Origin: Brugia malayi
Taxonomy: Eukaryota > Nematoda > Chromadorea > Rhabditida > Onchocercidae
Direction of reading: 5' to 3'
DNA: 64,000 nucleotides
Assembly (NCBI RefSeq): GCF_000002995.4
Contig: NW_025062477.1
Location: forward strand, 8,776,649-8,840,648
Below are positions 46,255 through 59,999 of this stretch, piece by piece. Within the stretch, counting starts at the first letter, position 1. Every line of letters begins with the position of its first letter. Under the pieces are notes generated by a model. The model searched no databases. It was given only the letters and a program-made list of their open reading frames with translations, and was not told where the DNA came from. The position numbers and the translations under genes are program-made.

Positions 46255-49200
46255 CTAGAAACCGTTAACAGTGAGATTCGAAGTTGGCACCAAACCTTGT
46301 AGAACTCGATCATGACGCGGCTTCAGGCGGCAGCACCGCGCCAAACGGCCTCTTGTTGTTAAAATGCGTAATCGTTCGCCCCGTGATACTTCGAGCATAC
46401 CGGGTCCACTGAAGTCATCAATAGCAGATGCTAAATAGCAAACGGCATTGATGCCATCTGCTATTGATGCACGTGAATGCAACTTCTGAGATGGAGACGT
46501 TGCACTAGCTGAAGGAGCTCCACCCTCACGTGATGACGATCTTAAAGAACGATTAGAATTAAAACATGCTTCAACGCTTGATTTCGTTCGTACCGGACGC
46601 TTACTAAGTAGGGGAATCCGGCTTCGTCGCAGTAACTGTGTGTCATTAGAATGGACGAAATGTACTGAATTGGTACGGTCATTGTAAATGCTGTTCAGCT
46701 TTTGATTTGACAGACGAGCAGGCATTGAGGAGCTCTTTGGCACTCGCGAATCGCTGGCAAGACGTGAAGCTTCCAGAAGTATCGTGTTGGGCCATTCCTG
46801 GGATGAAACATTGTTCGAGGATCGATACTCAAGTAATGTGATCAGTTCCAAATTCTCTAACAGCCGCCACAACAGACTTCGATATGCAGTACTTGCCCGT
46901 AACATGAAAGCACCATCGTAGTAAATTCTCGCCAATACATTCTCCTTTAGCACCACATAACACATCCAGCAATCAATAGATCCTAATCTGAAAGGAACCG
47001 ATTCAAAGTGAAATATCGAAATTCATGAAACACATTAATAAAAATAAGGCCACTTTCGACGTTCAAGCCTTTCCACAATCGCTGAAATTAAAATGGGAAA
47101 TAATTTTTTGAAATTGAATGTTGATACGAGAACATATTAATCAATAAACCATAAGACTTCGCTAAAAATAAAACTGGAGGCACTGAACAAAGGCATTGCC
47201 TCAGTGAACTTCAAGGAAAGATCTGAGTTTTATCGAAAGTAAACTTGAAAATTTACTTGATTAATTCATTGAAGAAAACCTCCACACGAGAATTTAAAGG
47301 CTTCTCGCTTTTATCTAACTTATGCACCAGTGAATATACACTGTTCGTTGCTGGACCTGAAATGCCCTTAAATCTTGCAAACATTTTTTTTTTCTTTTTG
47401 AGATTTAAAATCAACATTTACTCAAACTATACGCTTGAAACTTTTGTAAAGTAAATTAAATGAATACCAGGTGCCGTAACGGTAACAATCATATCCCAAG
47501 GATGTTTAATTTTTAAACCATCGGCGAGCAACATCTCGAGAGTAGAACAGAGATTTGTTGGTGAACCTCCTCGCGCTACTTCTGCTACTCCCTCTACGAC
47601 CTACATATGGAAATTTATAGAAAAAAAAAAAGCGTAATAAAAATAAAAAACCGGGTATTTTTAAATTACTTATACGAAAATAGAGAACAAAATTAGAAGG
47701 AATTTAATTATTTTCTAAATAAAGTTCTCTAAATTAAATGATAAATAGAATTTTAGCATAACCTTTTCGACCAGTTTTCTTTTGGCATTGTAAATGGGTA
47801 GGCCAACAATGCTCAACTCTTGTGCTCGCAATCTCAGTTGACCAAAAGATGTAAGTTGATCTTGAGCTGAGGAATTTCGATCAACAATCTGTAAATCGGG
47901 GTTGCTGATTGATGCCGATCTTCGCATAGTTACTCATAAATAACTACAATCGTTCCAAACAGATATGCGCGAATGAAATTAGGCTGAGATTCTCAGAATG
48001 AGGTTTTCATTTCATTCCAGTTAAGATGACCTTTTTTGATAAGAACTTTGCACATCAGATAACATACAGCTGTCCTGCAGTTCGGTGTTTTCGTAGCAAC
48101 AGTTATATTTATAAAATATAATTTAGTGGCTAGAAATACACTTAAAAAAGGCATGAATCGGATAGAGACAACAAACAAAATACAGTAAAGCAACTTCAAA
48201 CATGAAAATAATAAAAAAGTAACCTCACTCGTGACACAATCGCAAAGAATATATCGTGCTCTAGCAGGTTGAGCCCAAACAGGTGGATGGAGCCTTTTCC
48301 TAACATTGAAACATGTTCGACATGCTTCGTTCCTACGTGGTATTATCCGTTCAATATTATTTGTTCCTGTTAAAAGTTGACTATTTGCTTTGAAAAATGA
48401 ACAAGCCTCAGCAACGTGTCTGAAAAACTTCTGTTTAATCTGAAACTTTTGTTTTTAAAATTTATAAAGAGATAAGTAAATTCATTATTTTCTAAAATCA
48501 TGTCATGAAGTGAAGTAATCTCATATATGGTGTTCTACATTTCGCTAGCGAATATAGAATAAACATCAATCCTAGTAAGGTTCCGTTATCCTTCCAACAG
48601 CATCAGTATATAGTGCAGAAAAAATGTAACCTCCCTCATACTTCCCTTCCTTCCATTATGGAATTTTGTGGAAAAGACTTACTTGGGTAAAAGAAGAGCT
48701 AATGATGGCCAATCTTCAATATGTGACGGGCCACTACTAGCTGTAGCACTGCTACCCAGTCCAGAATCAGGGCCTCGTTTCTCCAGAACGTTAACCAATG
48801 AGAAATCAAAATTTTCATCTTCTAACACTCCTTCTTTCAATTTATCCACAATTGTATTCATTGACAGAGATGACTGACATAAACTTGGCATCTGAAATCC
48901 ACTTACGATTTCGAAGTTATGAGAAGACTTACTGACAACTTAAAATATGCAAGTACCAGTAATGTCTAGTTTTAGTAAAAAGATACATATACTTCGAAAT
49001 TCACAGTAATAAAACTTTATATTCACGACCTGTGAAAGTACCGATGATATCTCGAAAAGTTCAGGAAAAAAGTCTTAAATCAACAATTTACAGAAATATT
49101 GAAGTTTATCAAGAAAGAACAGTCAGAAGGAAAAGAAAGATCTGAGTCTAGATGATTTTAGATTAGGTAAATAACAACATTGGTACAAGTAATCGAGCAC

Positions 49201-52200
49201 ATTACCGTATTTTTAGAATTTTTACAGGATGAAAAGACACAAACTTATCATCACAATTACGAAATTCTATGTGATTTCTCATAGAAAAGTTGGAATGTTT
49301 CTATTTTGTCGTGAAAACATTATTGGTAAGCATTATAGCTCCCTTCAGATGCGACCGGTAAAGACAAGGAGGACTCCTCACGCTGATAAAAAATTATTGA
49401 TTTAGCAATTGCACAAGTACTGGCTTTATCACTCTGAATATGAAAAAATTTCCAAATGCGCTAACCATTCTTCTTAAAAACGGTATATATTAGTGGTGAG
49501 GAAGAACATGCTATGACACGTGAGAAAATCAATGAAGTGGACTGGCTTACAGATTTTTCTTAAAAGATCTACTTTAAAAACTGAAATAAATACAACAATC
49601 ACCTTCCTCTAACATATACACAACAAACTTCAAGAACATCATAAATCTTGATGAGTCCAATCAAAGGTGTACTTCAATATGCAAAAAAAAAAAATTGAAA
49701 GATGAATTAAATATGCATTTCGATTGTTTTTTTCTCCTAACTTTTCTTGAAATAAAAGGGTATTTAATTCAAAAAGTTTACGTACAGTAAGCATAAATAT
49801 TCTGTAAAAACTATTTGAAAACTCGTTTTGAATTCTTGAAATCATACGGCCAACTATCCAACAAACACTCTATCATTATAAAGGAATCAAAAAAAGAAAC
49901 GTGAAGAAACTGAAATGCTCTAAAAAAAATCCCTCCGTAGTCATAATTATTGCCTGATAAGAAATGATATAGATCAATGCACTGAGAAAATTTTGGAAAG
50001 AAGAACAGAGTATTCAGTTGGGTCATTTCTTTTACCCAAATCCACGATCTATATCTTTCCCTTTCCTTCATTTAAAATTCTTAGTACCTTAATTTCGAAA
50101 GAACGAAAAGTGTAGTTTTCTTTTTTCTAATTTCTCTTTGATTTTGCAAATTAATTTTTGTATCAATTTCAGGCCATTAATTATAGTGGAACAAAACCAC
50201 TTGGAGTAATTTCTTGAAATAGATAAAATTCGTAACGTAAAAGTAATGTGTCTTTTGATACACAATACTTCATAAAGCATTTGGGTAATTTATGCATAAT
50301 TGAGTGCGCGCAAAAGCAAAAAACAGAGCAATCTATATGTGAGGAAGCCGAAGAGTTTAAGTAGGAGAAAATTTAATTTGCTGAAACTACGGGAACACTT
50401 TAAGGAAACTTAATGAATTGGGAAATTTTTGTAAAAATAGAAAATAGCCTAAATGAAGTGAACTAACGTTATGATTTAAGACCATAAAGTCGAGATGTGG
50501 AGATCGAATTGCTTGGAAGTCCGCAAATGTTCGTCGAGGTTTCATTGGAGGGTTTGGCGGTATACGATTTGCGGCACGCCAACGGTCTGCCCGTTGCACA
50601 GCTGCCGTACTTTGTGACACAAAACCGATTTCATTATCATTGACATCTAAATAACGTCCATTGCCTGAAACTTTTTGCTTTAAATTAATGTCTTTTTATT
50701 GCTAAGGTAAAACCTACATTATCTCACCTCCCGCTTCATTTTTTTTCTTATATGGGAAACAAATGATTTCAAAAGCTTGCATTAATGATACTGCAGTGAA
50801 AAACATGCAGGACAATTTTATGGATTTGTCCTTTTATTCTAATTATTTTTTAATAATTTTTCTGATTTACAAATGATATACAAGCAATAAATGAAGCATA
50901 AAATGTTTCAACTCACCCACATAGAAATCTGAATAATCATAGTCGGATTGTCGTTCAACAAAAGTTGCCACCAGACTCGATGGTCGTTGCTGTTCGCTTG
51001 TTGTTGCTTTCAGATTGTTGCTTAATTCAGGCAAACTATTGGTTTTTTCGTCTAACGGCTCTGTACTTCGAATACGCCCCCAAGTAGTAAAATTACCACT
51101 TGTCCATTGGCCGCTATCCTCGAACGTTAATTTGTAATCATTTTTTTTTACCTAAAAAATATGAACAGAAGACCTTATAATATAAAGGCAGAAATTGATA
51201 TTTAATAGTTTATGCTTTCCCTGGGTCTCATGTTATTTCTTCCATATATACATACTATAAGTAGTCCATACGTCACTGTTAATACAATTATATTACTTGT
51301 TTACCAATAAAACCATCAAAACAGGAAAAGAGGTAGGATAAGATGCCATGGCAAATAGATGTGTGTGTTCAGTGTCATGCATTCACTGCTTCGGATCGAT
51401 TACATAAACGTTATCGACAGCCTTTACGAACCTTGCAGTAGCAAAATTAACGACCGCTGGATTCAAGTGCAGTCGAATAAGTTTCACCTATTCATCGAGA
51501 TGACGGATTTTGTATCTCAATCATATATCTTAATACGTCCACTTAGTAGACAAGGATAAGTAAATTATGAATTTAGAATACAACATAATTTACTATATTT
51601 TTATACTGATCCTCTTTTTTATACTGATCTCCTAGAAATATATCGAAACAATTAAACGTTCATCTCTAAGCAGTGTTAAATGTTCTTTTAACATTCTAAG
51701 AAAAAACTAAGTTTCTTTAATCAATTTTCCAGAATGAATGTGAAACTAAATATATTGAATTGTATGTGGAAAGCATTTTGTTCTGAAAATCTTTGCAACA
51801 CAAGAAAGATCAGAAAAAGTAGTGCAGAGTTCAATGATCGAATAAATTTCAGCCTAAACTAGGTTTAATTTCTAGTTCAAAATTTTCGGGTTCAAACTTC
51901 TTTTTAATAGGAGAATCAAATAAAAGATTCTAAAAACTGACTTGTGAAAATGTACTATTAATTTCAGCAGTGGTACACACTGCCACTTAGCTGTCGCCCC
52001 TCATTGTTTGTTAGTGTTTTACAAATTCAAAACTTCGTTAATATTCAAGCACTGAAGTGTTAAAACGTATACCTGAAACGATAAACCACTCATCGAACGA
52101 TATTACAATCATTACAGCTCTCATCAGCTGTTTTCTCTGTACAATCAATTAACCTGTTCCATATGATTTACCAAAATTACGAAGTGGAACTTGTACTAAT

Positions 52201-54505
52201 GTGTCCTGACAGCACTAAGGATCTTTCCCAAAAAAGGTAGTGTAAGAATCAAATTGACTAAACCAACCCTTTGAAGAAAAGAATACTAAAATGCTCTCAT
52301 TTTTTATATGAAATGGAAATAGGAAAAAGGAGGTCGACAATCGTAACAGAATGCTTTTAACTATCATACGTTAATTACTTTAAAAACCCGGTGAATGAGG
52401 TTTTAAAAAATTTAATTTTATAGAAAATTCCTCTATGCTTGAATTCTTGGCATAAAAAATAGATGAGAATTTTGAAAAATGCATAACCTGTTACAACATA
52501 TTTTGGCACAAATCGACTTGTTGGGAAACAGTGGAATTACAGGCAAAAAAAAATTAGAATTATATTTAATATAAATAGAGTGATTTGACAAAGTTCTATT
52601 TAGTTTTTCGCAAAAGTTAGTCGTCAGCATAAAAGGAAATAAATGCTGGTAGATACACAAATCAAGTACCAAAAAATAATTTGACTGGTATGTCGTCGAG
52701 GGGAGAGTAGTATGAAATAATGCTTGCAAAAAAAAGTTTGCAAAAAAAAAGGTTTTTGAATAATTTACCTAAACAAAAGTGAACTAAATAAAAATGAAGT
52801 TGGATTATATCTCATTTACAATCAATATATATATATATATATATATATTTTATAATTATCCACTGCTTACATGCAAAGAAAGATCGCCGTTAAATGAAAA
52901 AGAAAGAACTATAAATATTGTCCTGAAGCTGGGAATTTTAGAATATCACTAACGGTTTCATTCTAGATACCTTTACAACAAACATAAATATATATTATTT
53001 TGAATATAATGCAACAATTAATACATGGAAAGCATAATTTAACCTTATCCAAAATATAACTTTCGTTTCATTTTCCAGTCCTACCTTTAATGACGTTTTC
53101 CCCTTCAAAAGTTTATATGCTCAGCTGAGATAAATCAGATAACAAACATATATTTAATGACATACTGTCATTCTCTACATCGATTGAGGCTGCTAGCAAT
53201 TAGAAGTGGAAATTATAAGTTAATCTCATTAATCAAAATATTACAAGAAATTACTCTAAAACATCCAATTCTCTCTGAGCCTATTACCATACTTGATCAA
53301 ACGTGGATTCAGTCTTAAAGATAACTGATATAGATAAATGCAATATGAAACACCTTTAAAAAATTAGAGATGGTTCAATAACGCACAAGCGGAAAAGTTT
53401 TGATACAGAAGTCAAAACACTTTATCCAAATTTAATAAAAAATGAAAATGAGCTTTGCTTAAAAGCATAGTGAACTAGTTTTTGCACTGTAATTTGAATA
53501 CTATATAATTTATTTGATCCCGAAAATCAGTTTTGTTTTCAAAAAGTTTAATGTTACAATCAAATGAAGAATATAAGTGATGCCCTATCAAATGAGATTA
53601 CTGGATAATAGATCAGTAAAGTCTATAAACAAGTCCCAACAATTCATCTCTTTATATTCCCACTTTAGTCATCGCAGTGGTATTTCTTTAATCCTGACCC
53701 TCCTCTCCAAGCATTTAAAAATACTCTGCACGTTATTTCAAGATTTGAGAGTTTCTTAAAAATTTAAATACTAAGATTTGAAAATTTAGAAAGAAATTAA
53801 ATGTTTATGGCACGAACTTTAATAACAAAGTGCTTTTAAAGATGTGATACATCTCATTTTTAGCTTGTCACACCAAGGCTGCTGATACAGATCTATCTCA
53901 CTTGAAGCTTACAGAATCATTATTATTCACCAGTGACGTCGACAATACGAAATATCTATCACAGTCAACAATAAAAATATTTTATTAATAGCCTATTATA
54001 TGTATATTTGGAATATTGAAACACTATTTTTCACAAAGAATTAGCATAACAAATGAACACTTGAAAATTGAGAAAAAACTTTCCTGGAACAGCATGAATG
54101 AATTTTTGGCTTAAGCGGAAAGAGAAGTGAAAATAAAAGACAGTTAAGAACTGAAATAATTTCATAGTACTGAAAAGATACCAAAGGGAAGATATAATCA
54201 TCTCCGCTTTACAACAAAAGAGATAGTAAAATGTATGTATGTGGAGGGAAGTGAAACCACAAAGTTAGTACTAAGCACAGTGGGGAAGAGAAATGACAAA
54301 CCTCGCATCGGGCATGAAGCTTCTCGATGTCAAGGCTATCAGTGGATATGATGGAAGGATCTAAAGCCATGCTTGAGAATAGGCTTATATCCTCGTCATC
54401 AGTTGATCGTTGAAAATCAAGCTGTGCGATGTGCTGATCGATGTCAGCTGGCCATTGTGATTCCAAATTCTGATCCACTAATTTAAGTTCACATAGCTCG
54501 ACCAT
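46255..54505 (-). CDS. unc-14: RUN and SH3 domain protein, UNC-14/RUSC type
   Basis: An adaptor like C. elegans UNC-14 and vertebrate RUSC1/2, which work with kinesin-1 and vesicle transport in neurons. Exons in coding order (complement): 54302-54505, 50917-51151, 50468-50664, 48683-48891, 48224-48419, 47763-47888, 47468-47600, 47257-47356, 46255-46987 (710 aa; UNC-14 is about 665). The first four exons are acidic and Ser-rich, with a Pro-rich stretch NRIPPNPPMKPRR. The RUN domain spans exons 5-9 (KRLHPPVWAQPARARYILCD ... LKIKHPWDMIVTVTAP ... FNELIK, LGSIDCWMCYVVLKENVLAR, LLWRLLENLELITLLEY). The C-terminal about 60 residues read as an SH3 fold (IDDFSGPGMLEVSRGERLRI ... QGLVPTSNL). The first intron is 3.15 kb, unlike the rest. 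The CT-rich, less AT-biased region beyond 54640 is probably the promoter. Confidence 0.83.
52822..52848. repeat. (AT)n microsatellite
   Basis: About thirteen AT units in the first intron of the minus-strand RUN/SH3 gene. Confidence 0.93.
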
Positions 54506-57348
54506 GTTTACTCCTTCACTGATCACAGCTGGAAAAGAAACACCCCACCAACAATGAACCAATGGCCAGGCTTTTTAAATTTCAGTGATCAACAGCGCAA
54601 TTCTCGCAAATGATCCTGTACAGCTCTAAAAATAGCCCATAGTATAATACTTCGGGATGAGTCGAGTAGAGTGTTAGCTCGGGTCGGAATGGATCAGTCG
54701 GGTCAAGTCCAGCGAATAACTGTCGCCGACACGTTCGTACACTCTAGCGGCAACAACAACACTCCGCACCAAACAACAAATGTATGCCCAGCCGCAACGT
54801 CTTACAACAACATTCCCCTCCATCTCTCTCTTGTGCGTTGACGTACCTGTCTCTCTGTCTCTCCTCTGTATCTCAGCATTTGGGGAGAGCAGCAAGCAGT
54901 AAGGGTAAGCAGGGTGTATCGATTGTCGATATTAAGGATGGTGCTGCCAGCTAGGCCCTGTGGGCAGCAATTCAGGCCAACGGAGGAGGAGGATATGCAA
55001 ATGGTGTGCAGGAGTGTCCTGATAGAACGGAGAGGGATATTGACATTTACATACTGTGTACGCGTTAACTCCTCTGAACACATTTCCGGAATATCTTTTG
55101 TGCTGAATTATTGCATTCCGTCGACATTTCCAGTAAGCACGTTAGGAAGGAGTAATAATGAGGAGGAAGCGTTTATTGGATTAATGTACGCACAAATTCC
55201 CTAGCATATAGCTATATCATCCGATGAAATGGGTTCTGGTGGTTCGCTGAGATAGCTCAAGGCCTAAGATAAAGCTAGCTTACGCTATTCAAACATAAAT
55301 TTTTGAGCTCTCCTGGGCAACGAATTGTAGAACTCATCAAAAAAGACGTAGAAAGATGATTCATAGAAGTAAGATAAATAGATTAACTGTGGAGCAGAAA
55401 GACCTCAGACCAGAGGTTAGAGTTTGTGATATCAGTCTTGATGGAGTAATTCACTGAAGGGGTGAAAAGAACTCATTTAAGGAGAGCAATTTCCGAAGCA
55501 TATAAATTAAGAAAAAGTTTTAATGGAATTGAATTGGATCATTTTCTCCAGTCAGAAATTTACTTAGGAAGGTAGTGTAAACACAACAGTACATTGATAG
55601 CGAATCTTTATACAGGGAATCGTATACATTTTATAGGATTGATTGTGTAATTCATTGAATTGATGAAGTGACATCTATTGAAGAGGATATTAGAAAAATA
55701 TATTGCAGTCGTATACGTGGGAATGTTATGCGTTCACAGTCGATTATGCGCTGTACTTTGAGTTAGGATGCTTGTTAGAGTAAGCATCAATTAAGACATA
55801 ACTTTAATAGTATTCAATTTCAACCAGTTTTCGTATTTTTGTTTCAACCAATTTTGTATTCGTGTGCTAACAAGGAGTGAAATATTCGGAGGACTGATTA
55901 TCTATCTCAAATAGGCGAAAAATTATATCGAAAAGGATTGCAGTGGAATTTGGGAATCAAGGAAACGCGCATCTGCATTTTCATTTTCCATTTTATCTTG
56001 TTTCTGTTTCTTTCCAGGGTAAAACTGAATGGAAACTTTAGTTAATCTCTAAATGTATTGCAATGGATCGTTGTAGTATTGCAACGTGTAAAAATGCTAT
56101 GACTCAATGAAGCACTGCAGTTTTTCATGACCTTTGAAAGTGAGAGGTGTTTTCTATAAAGGCGAATAAAGGTGAACGAAATCTTCCGAAAAACAAAAGA
56201 TGAACACTTCTGCTCGTCTGTTCAAAACAAGTTTAACGAAATTGAAAAGTGCAACAACACTGACTACATGAGCACTGGAAGCATTTTGTTTTGAATAATG
56301 AATAGTCATTCAGCATTTATGAATTCTATAAAGTTCTCCCTACTAGTAATTTACTGATTACAGAGAAAACTTGGACTGATTTGACCAATTACAGAGAAAC
56401 TTAAGGCCAAAATTTGCAGGAGAAATATGGTTTTGAATCACACCATACATAATTTAGAAATACTGGTTTGGAATTTCCAAGAATTTTGCAAAACAATTTT
56501 TTACAAAATAGTTTATTACCATATCGTCATGATTCATTGAGGTATAAAAGAAATCATTATAAACACAAAAAGGACCTGATGTGTTAAGGTATGAAGAATT
56601 GCTCTTAACATGTTCTCGTGGAATCTGAAAGCATAACAAGGAAATTCCAAAAGAAAATGAAGAAATGTTCACCAAACACCGACAGTATTATCATTATTCA
56701 GGACAAAACCTTAAGTTGTCGAACAAAATGGCCACCAATTTGGATTTCTTGTTGTTATCCGTTTCTTCAGCAGCAGCCTTCACCAGTCTTGTACGATGTT
56801 GTGCAAATCGTGTTTGTACAACACGGATGAAGTGAATGAGACACAGTAGATATTGAGTACTATTCATGTAAATGTTGCAAAACTCTTTATAACTGTCACC
56901 GCCTTGGATCTATTTCTCGATATTAAATTTTGCATTTAACTTTGATCACTGTTTGAACTTCAGTGTATAGTTTCAGTGGTTAGTCCTACTTGCAGATCGG
57001 AACATATCCGCTGTGCGTATTCATCCTTTCTGCTTGTTGAATCCTTAACTAATTACCTGCGCTCTGACCTTTCAGTGTTTACAAAACGCGGATGAAATGA
57101 ATAACATAAAAATATTTCTATGTACAACTAATTGCATTTCTTCGGCTTCGCCTACGAGAACATTCTTGCAACGTTTATTTTATTTTTTGACTGAAAGTGC
57201 TGAATAATAAGAATATATTTAATTCTGAAAGTCACAAAAACTCGACATTTTTGAGGATAAAATAACTGTCACAAAGATATGGAGCTAATTTACGTGTCGA
57301 GATTAATAATGAACATTAATAATAAAAGCAAAAAAAAAAAAATTATAG
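54506..57348. other. Intergenic; probable promoter of the RUN/SH3 gene
   Basis: 54640-55060 is GC-richer, with CTCTCTCT-type tracts and CAACAACAAC repeats, suiting an upstream regulatory or 5' exon region of the minus-strand gene. Frames there on either strand (for example 54674-54895 and 54914-55204) have no motifs. From 55200 to 57348 nothing is supported beyond weak direct similarity between 56812-56840 and 57077-57105. Confidence 0.4.
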
Positions 57349-58463
57349 TTAACGTCCAAATCGAGCAAATTCGCCACGAAGACGACGTACAAATTGAATA
57401 TCCTTGGGGAAGATAGTAACACGTTTCGCATGAATAGCAGCCAAATTAGTATCTTCGAATAAGCAGGTCAAATATACTTCCGCAGCTTCCTAAAAAGTAG
57501 AGTAATTTTAAAAGATTAAAGTTTGTAGAAGTTCTACTAAAACTTCAAATAAGACAAATATATGTGTATGTGTAATAGGTGATAGTGATAGGACCAGTAA
57601 GCAGCTCAACTCACACCTCAGTTACAGCAGACATTTCATAATAATTATAACACTAAGTTTATATTTACTTATGCAAACCTCACTTTTTAGTGACAGACAT
57701 CTGCTAAATATTTTGCGTTGGGCATTAGTAAAGTTCTTAATTAATCTATGAAATAGCTTATGAAACATTACAGTGCTTTCTTTAGACTTGCTGCATTCAT
57801 TTAAAATATGAGTGATACCTTGTGATCTATCCGTATTTGGTATAAATCTGAGCCAAGTAAAAGACACGGATGTATGGTAGGTAATTACTTACCTGTAGAG
57901 CTGATATTGCAAGAGACTGAAAACGCAAATCGACGTTTTTTTCGGACACATTCGTTGCAATTTCACGCACCAAACGTTGGAATGGTGCACGCGGCATGAG
58001 CAAATTAACCGTTCTTTGCAATCGCCGTATCTCTTGCAAAGCACGCATACCTGAGCACCACACACATTCAACTATATGAATTTTCAAACATTCACATAAA
58101 ATGTAAAATAAGATATTCTGCAAAATCCAATTTGAACAACAGCACTAATAATTCTCTAACCACCAGTAATTCTTACGAATGGTTCCGGAAATTACAAGCA
58201 ATAAGTGATCCTTTATTATGAAGTTATGGAAGAAAGTAATTTGAATTCAAGACAGAGAATACAGAATAACATTGCATACTAAAAAATACATGGAATTACA
58301 ACCGACCTGGCTTGTAGCGTCGTTTCTTGATGGTGCTTTCGTTAGCAGCATCACTACGAACTTTATGCTTAGCACCACTTATTCGATCTCGTTTTGTGCG
58401 AAGTTTCATTAATTTTCCCCGAGCTGGTAAGGATTTTTTTGCGGTTTGCTTCGTACGGACCAT
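57349..58463 (-). CDS. CENPA: Divergent histone H3, probable CENP-A (centromeric H3)
   Basis: An H3-fold histone of 151 aa in three exons (complement): 58307-58463, 57893-58050, 57349-57489. The tail starts [16 protein letters not shown], so the H3 lysine 4 and lysine 9/serine 10 positions are kept, but the rest of the tail is diverged and about ten residues longer than H3. The fold has [68 protein letters not shown] and [12 protein letters not shown]. Loop 1 between REIA and DLRFQ is eight residues (TNVSEKNV) rather than the five of canonical H3, EASE is EAAE, and IMPKD is IFPKD; these three changes are typical of CENP-A. It lacks the Trp seen in vertebrate CENP-A loop 1 and keeps FQS, so a fast-evolving non-centromeric H3 variant is the alternative. 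Replication-dependent H3 genes usually lack introns; this one has two. It shares a 485-bp promoter with RPB6. Confidence 0.8.
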
Positions 58464-58948
58464 CCTGCATCAAGTGCTACCCTTCTGTAAATACCTGTGA
58501 AGACAATAGATATCGCAAGACAACACTTCGCACCAAACCCCACTCAAAAACAACTAACAGCCGAGACACGACGTGGAACTGAAATCTCCCACGGAGACAA
58601 AGGCAAACAATGATTAAGATAAGTGTAAAATATCCTATAAGAGAAGAGAATTAGACGATGACTTGTAGCATTATGATCTGTCATTTACGTTGTGTTGATG
58701 ACTCGCTCGTCAAGTCCAGTAAGCTCATCATGTGGACTTTCTGTGTTCCTTATCATTCTCAATCTCGAGTTTTACGACAGAAGGGTTTGTTACGAATCCA
58801 GAATCTCTGAAGATGTCCCGTTAAGTGTCATGAAATTTATTTTTTTATGACGGTGAGAGAAAAGTTACTGGTCCATAAAGCGATAGAATATATATAATGA
58901 ATTCATTCAAACTGCTGGACTTTTCGATATTTTCTAGGTGAGTCAAAA
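58464..58948. promoter_or_regulatory. Shared divergent promoter region, CENP-A-like / RPB6
   Basis: The two start codons face away from each other across 485 bases with no other gene. An acceptor (ATTTTCTAG, ending at 58936) 12 bases before the RPB6 ATG suggests that its mRNA receives a spliced leader. I see no definite promoter motif. Confidence 0.55.
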
Positions 58949-59999
58949 ATGGCGGAAGACGAAGACTACGAAGGTGAAATGGAGGCCGATGATTTTGGCG
59001 ATGAAGAGCAGATGGATGATTTAGATTTGGAACCGGCCGAAGATGATACTGAAAGGATACAAGTCGTTGAGGTTTCTTTTTGTTTTCCTTCTTCAGTTGA
59101 TATAATTCCTGCAACTGCAAGACATTAATATTGATTTAAAAATTTTCGGAATTACATTTAGGATTTATAAATTCCATAAGCAAAAAAAAAATCTCATCTT
59201 TAGCAACTTCACACGGGACTTTCCGATTTGGTATGATTGCGAATTCATTTCCTCATAAGAGAAAAGAGTTAGTATAAAATATAAAAATTTTTAAATATTT
59301 CATAAAATATTTTCGTAAAATATTTCATAAGGAAGAGAATTAGACGACGATTTTTTAATTTAGTTTCTGTATTAGTTTTTATGTAGTGCTGTCCATATCA
59401 ATGTTTGTTTGTGTCAGGGATCGGAGAAAACAGCATCTACGGAGCGCGTCACAACTCCATTCATGACAAAATATGAACGAGCACGGATCCTTGGCACGAG
59501 AGCGTTGCAAATCGCAATGGGTGCGCCAGTTATGGTAGAATTAGAAGGAGAAACTGATCCGTTGGAGATAGCTCGCAAAGAACTCAAGCACCAAAAGATA
59601 CCTCTTATCGTGAGAAGGTGAGTTCTGCTTTTTATTAACACATCTGAAAAATGAACGAAAAAACAGAGACATCATTTTGTTGCATTACTGCTTTGTACTT
59701 CCCTTTGACTTTCTTGATCAAGAAAGTGCAATAATTTGATTACTGCTTTCTTCTGCAAGTCGCCTTCTCAGTAAGTCGTTCTCATTTCGTTCTTAAGAAA
59801 ATTTTTATTTTACTTTTTTTGTCGTCCCGCATTTTCTTAAAGGGACTCGGAAAAAAATGATTCTTGGAATTCCACATCTCTAACACAAATGAATTATAAA
59901 AATTTTAAATAGCTGGTGAAGATCTCCTGTTGCAGATATCTTCCCGATGGTTCTTTTGAGGACTGGAGTGTTGATGAATTAGATGTTACTGACTGGTGA
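58949..59999 (+). CDS. rpb-6: RNA polymerases I, II and III shared subunit RPB6 (RPABC2)
   Basis: A small common subunit of all three nuclear RNA polymerases. Exons 58949-59071, 59418-59617, 59936-59999 give 128 aa (human 127). It has the acidic N-terminal tail ([20 protein letters not shown]) and the near-invariant core: [60 protein letters not shown], and the C-terminus [12 protein letters not shown]. All junctions are GT-AG and in phase. Confidence 0.98.

Noticed and set aside
46990..47100. Possible extra exon of the RUN/SH3 gene (acceptor TTTCAG near 47082)
   Set aside because: Every frame either meets a stop or breaks phase, whereas joining 47257 directly to 46987 gives an unbroken RUN domain.
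48668..48877. 69-codon plus-strand ORF
   Set aside because: Lies exactly opposite a phase-consistent exon of the minus-strand RUN/SH3 gene.
54674..55204. Overlapping ORFs on both strands upstream of the RUN/SH3 gene
   Set aside because: They arise from a GC-richer, repeat-like stretch better explained as promoter or 5' region; no motifs.
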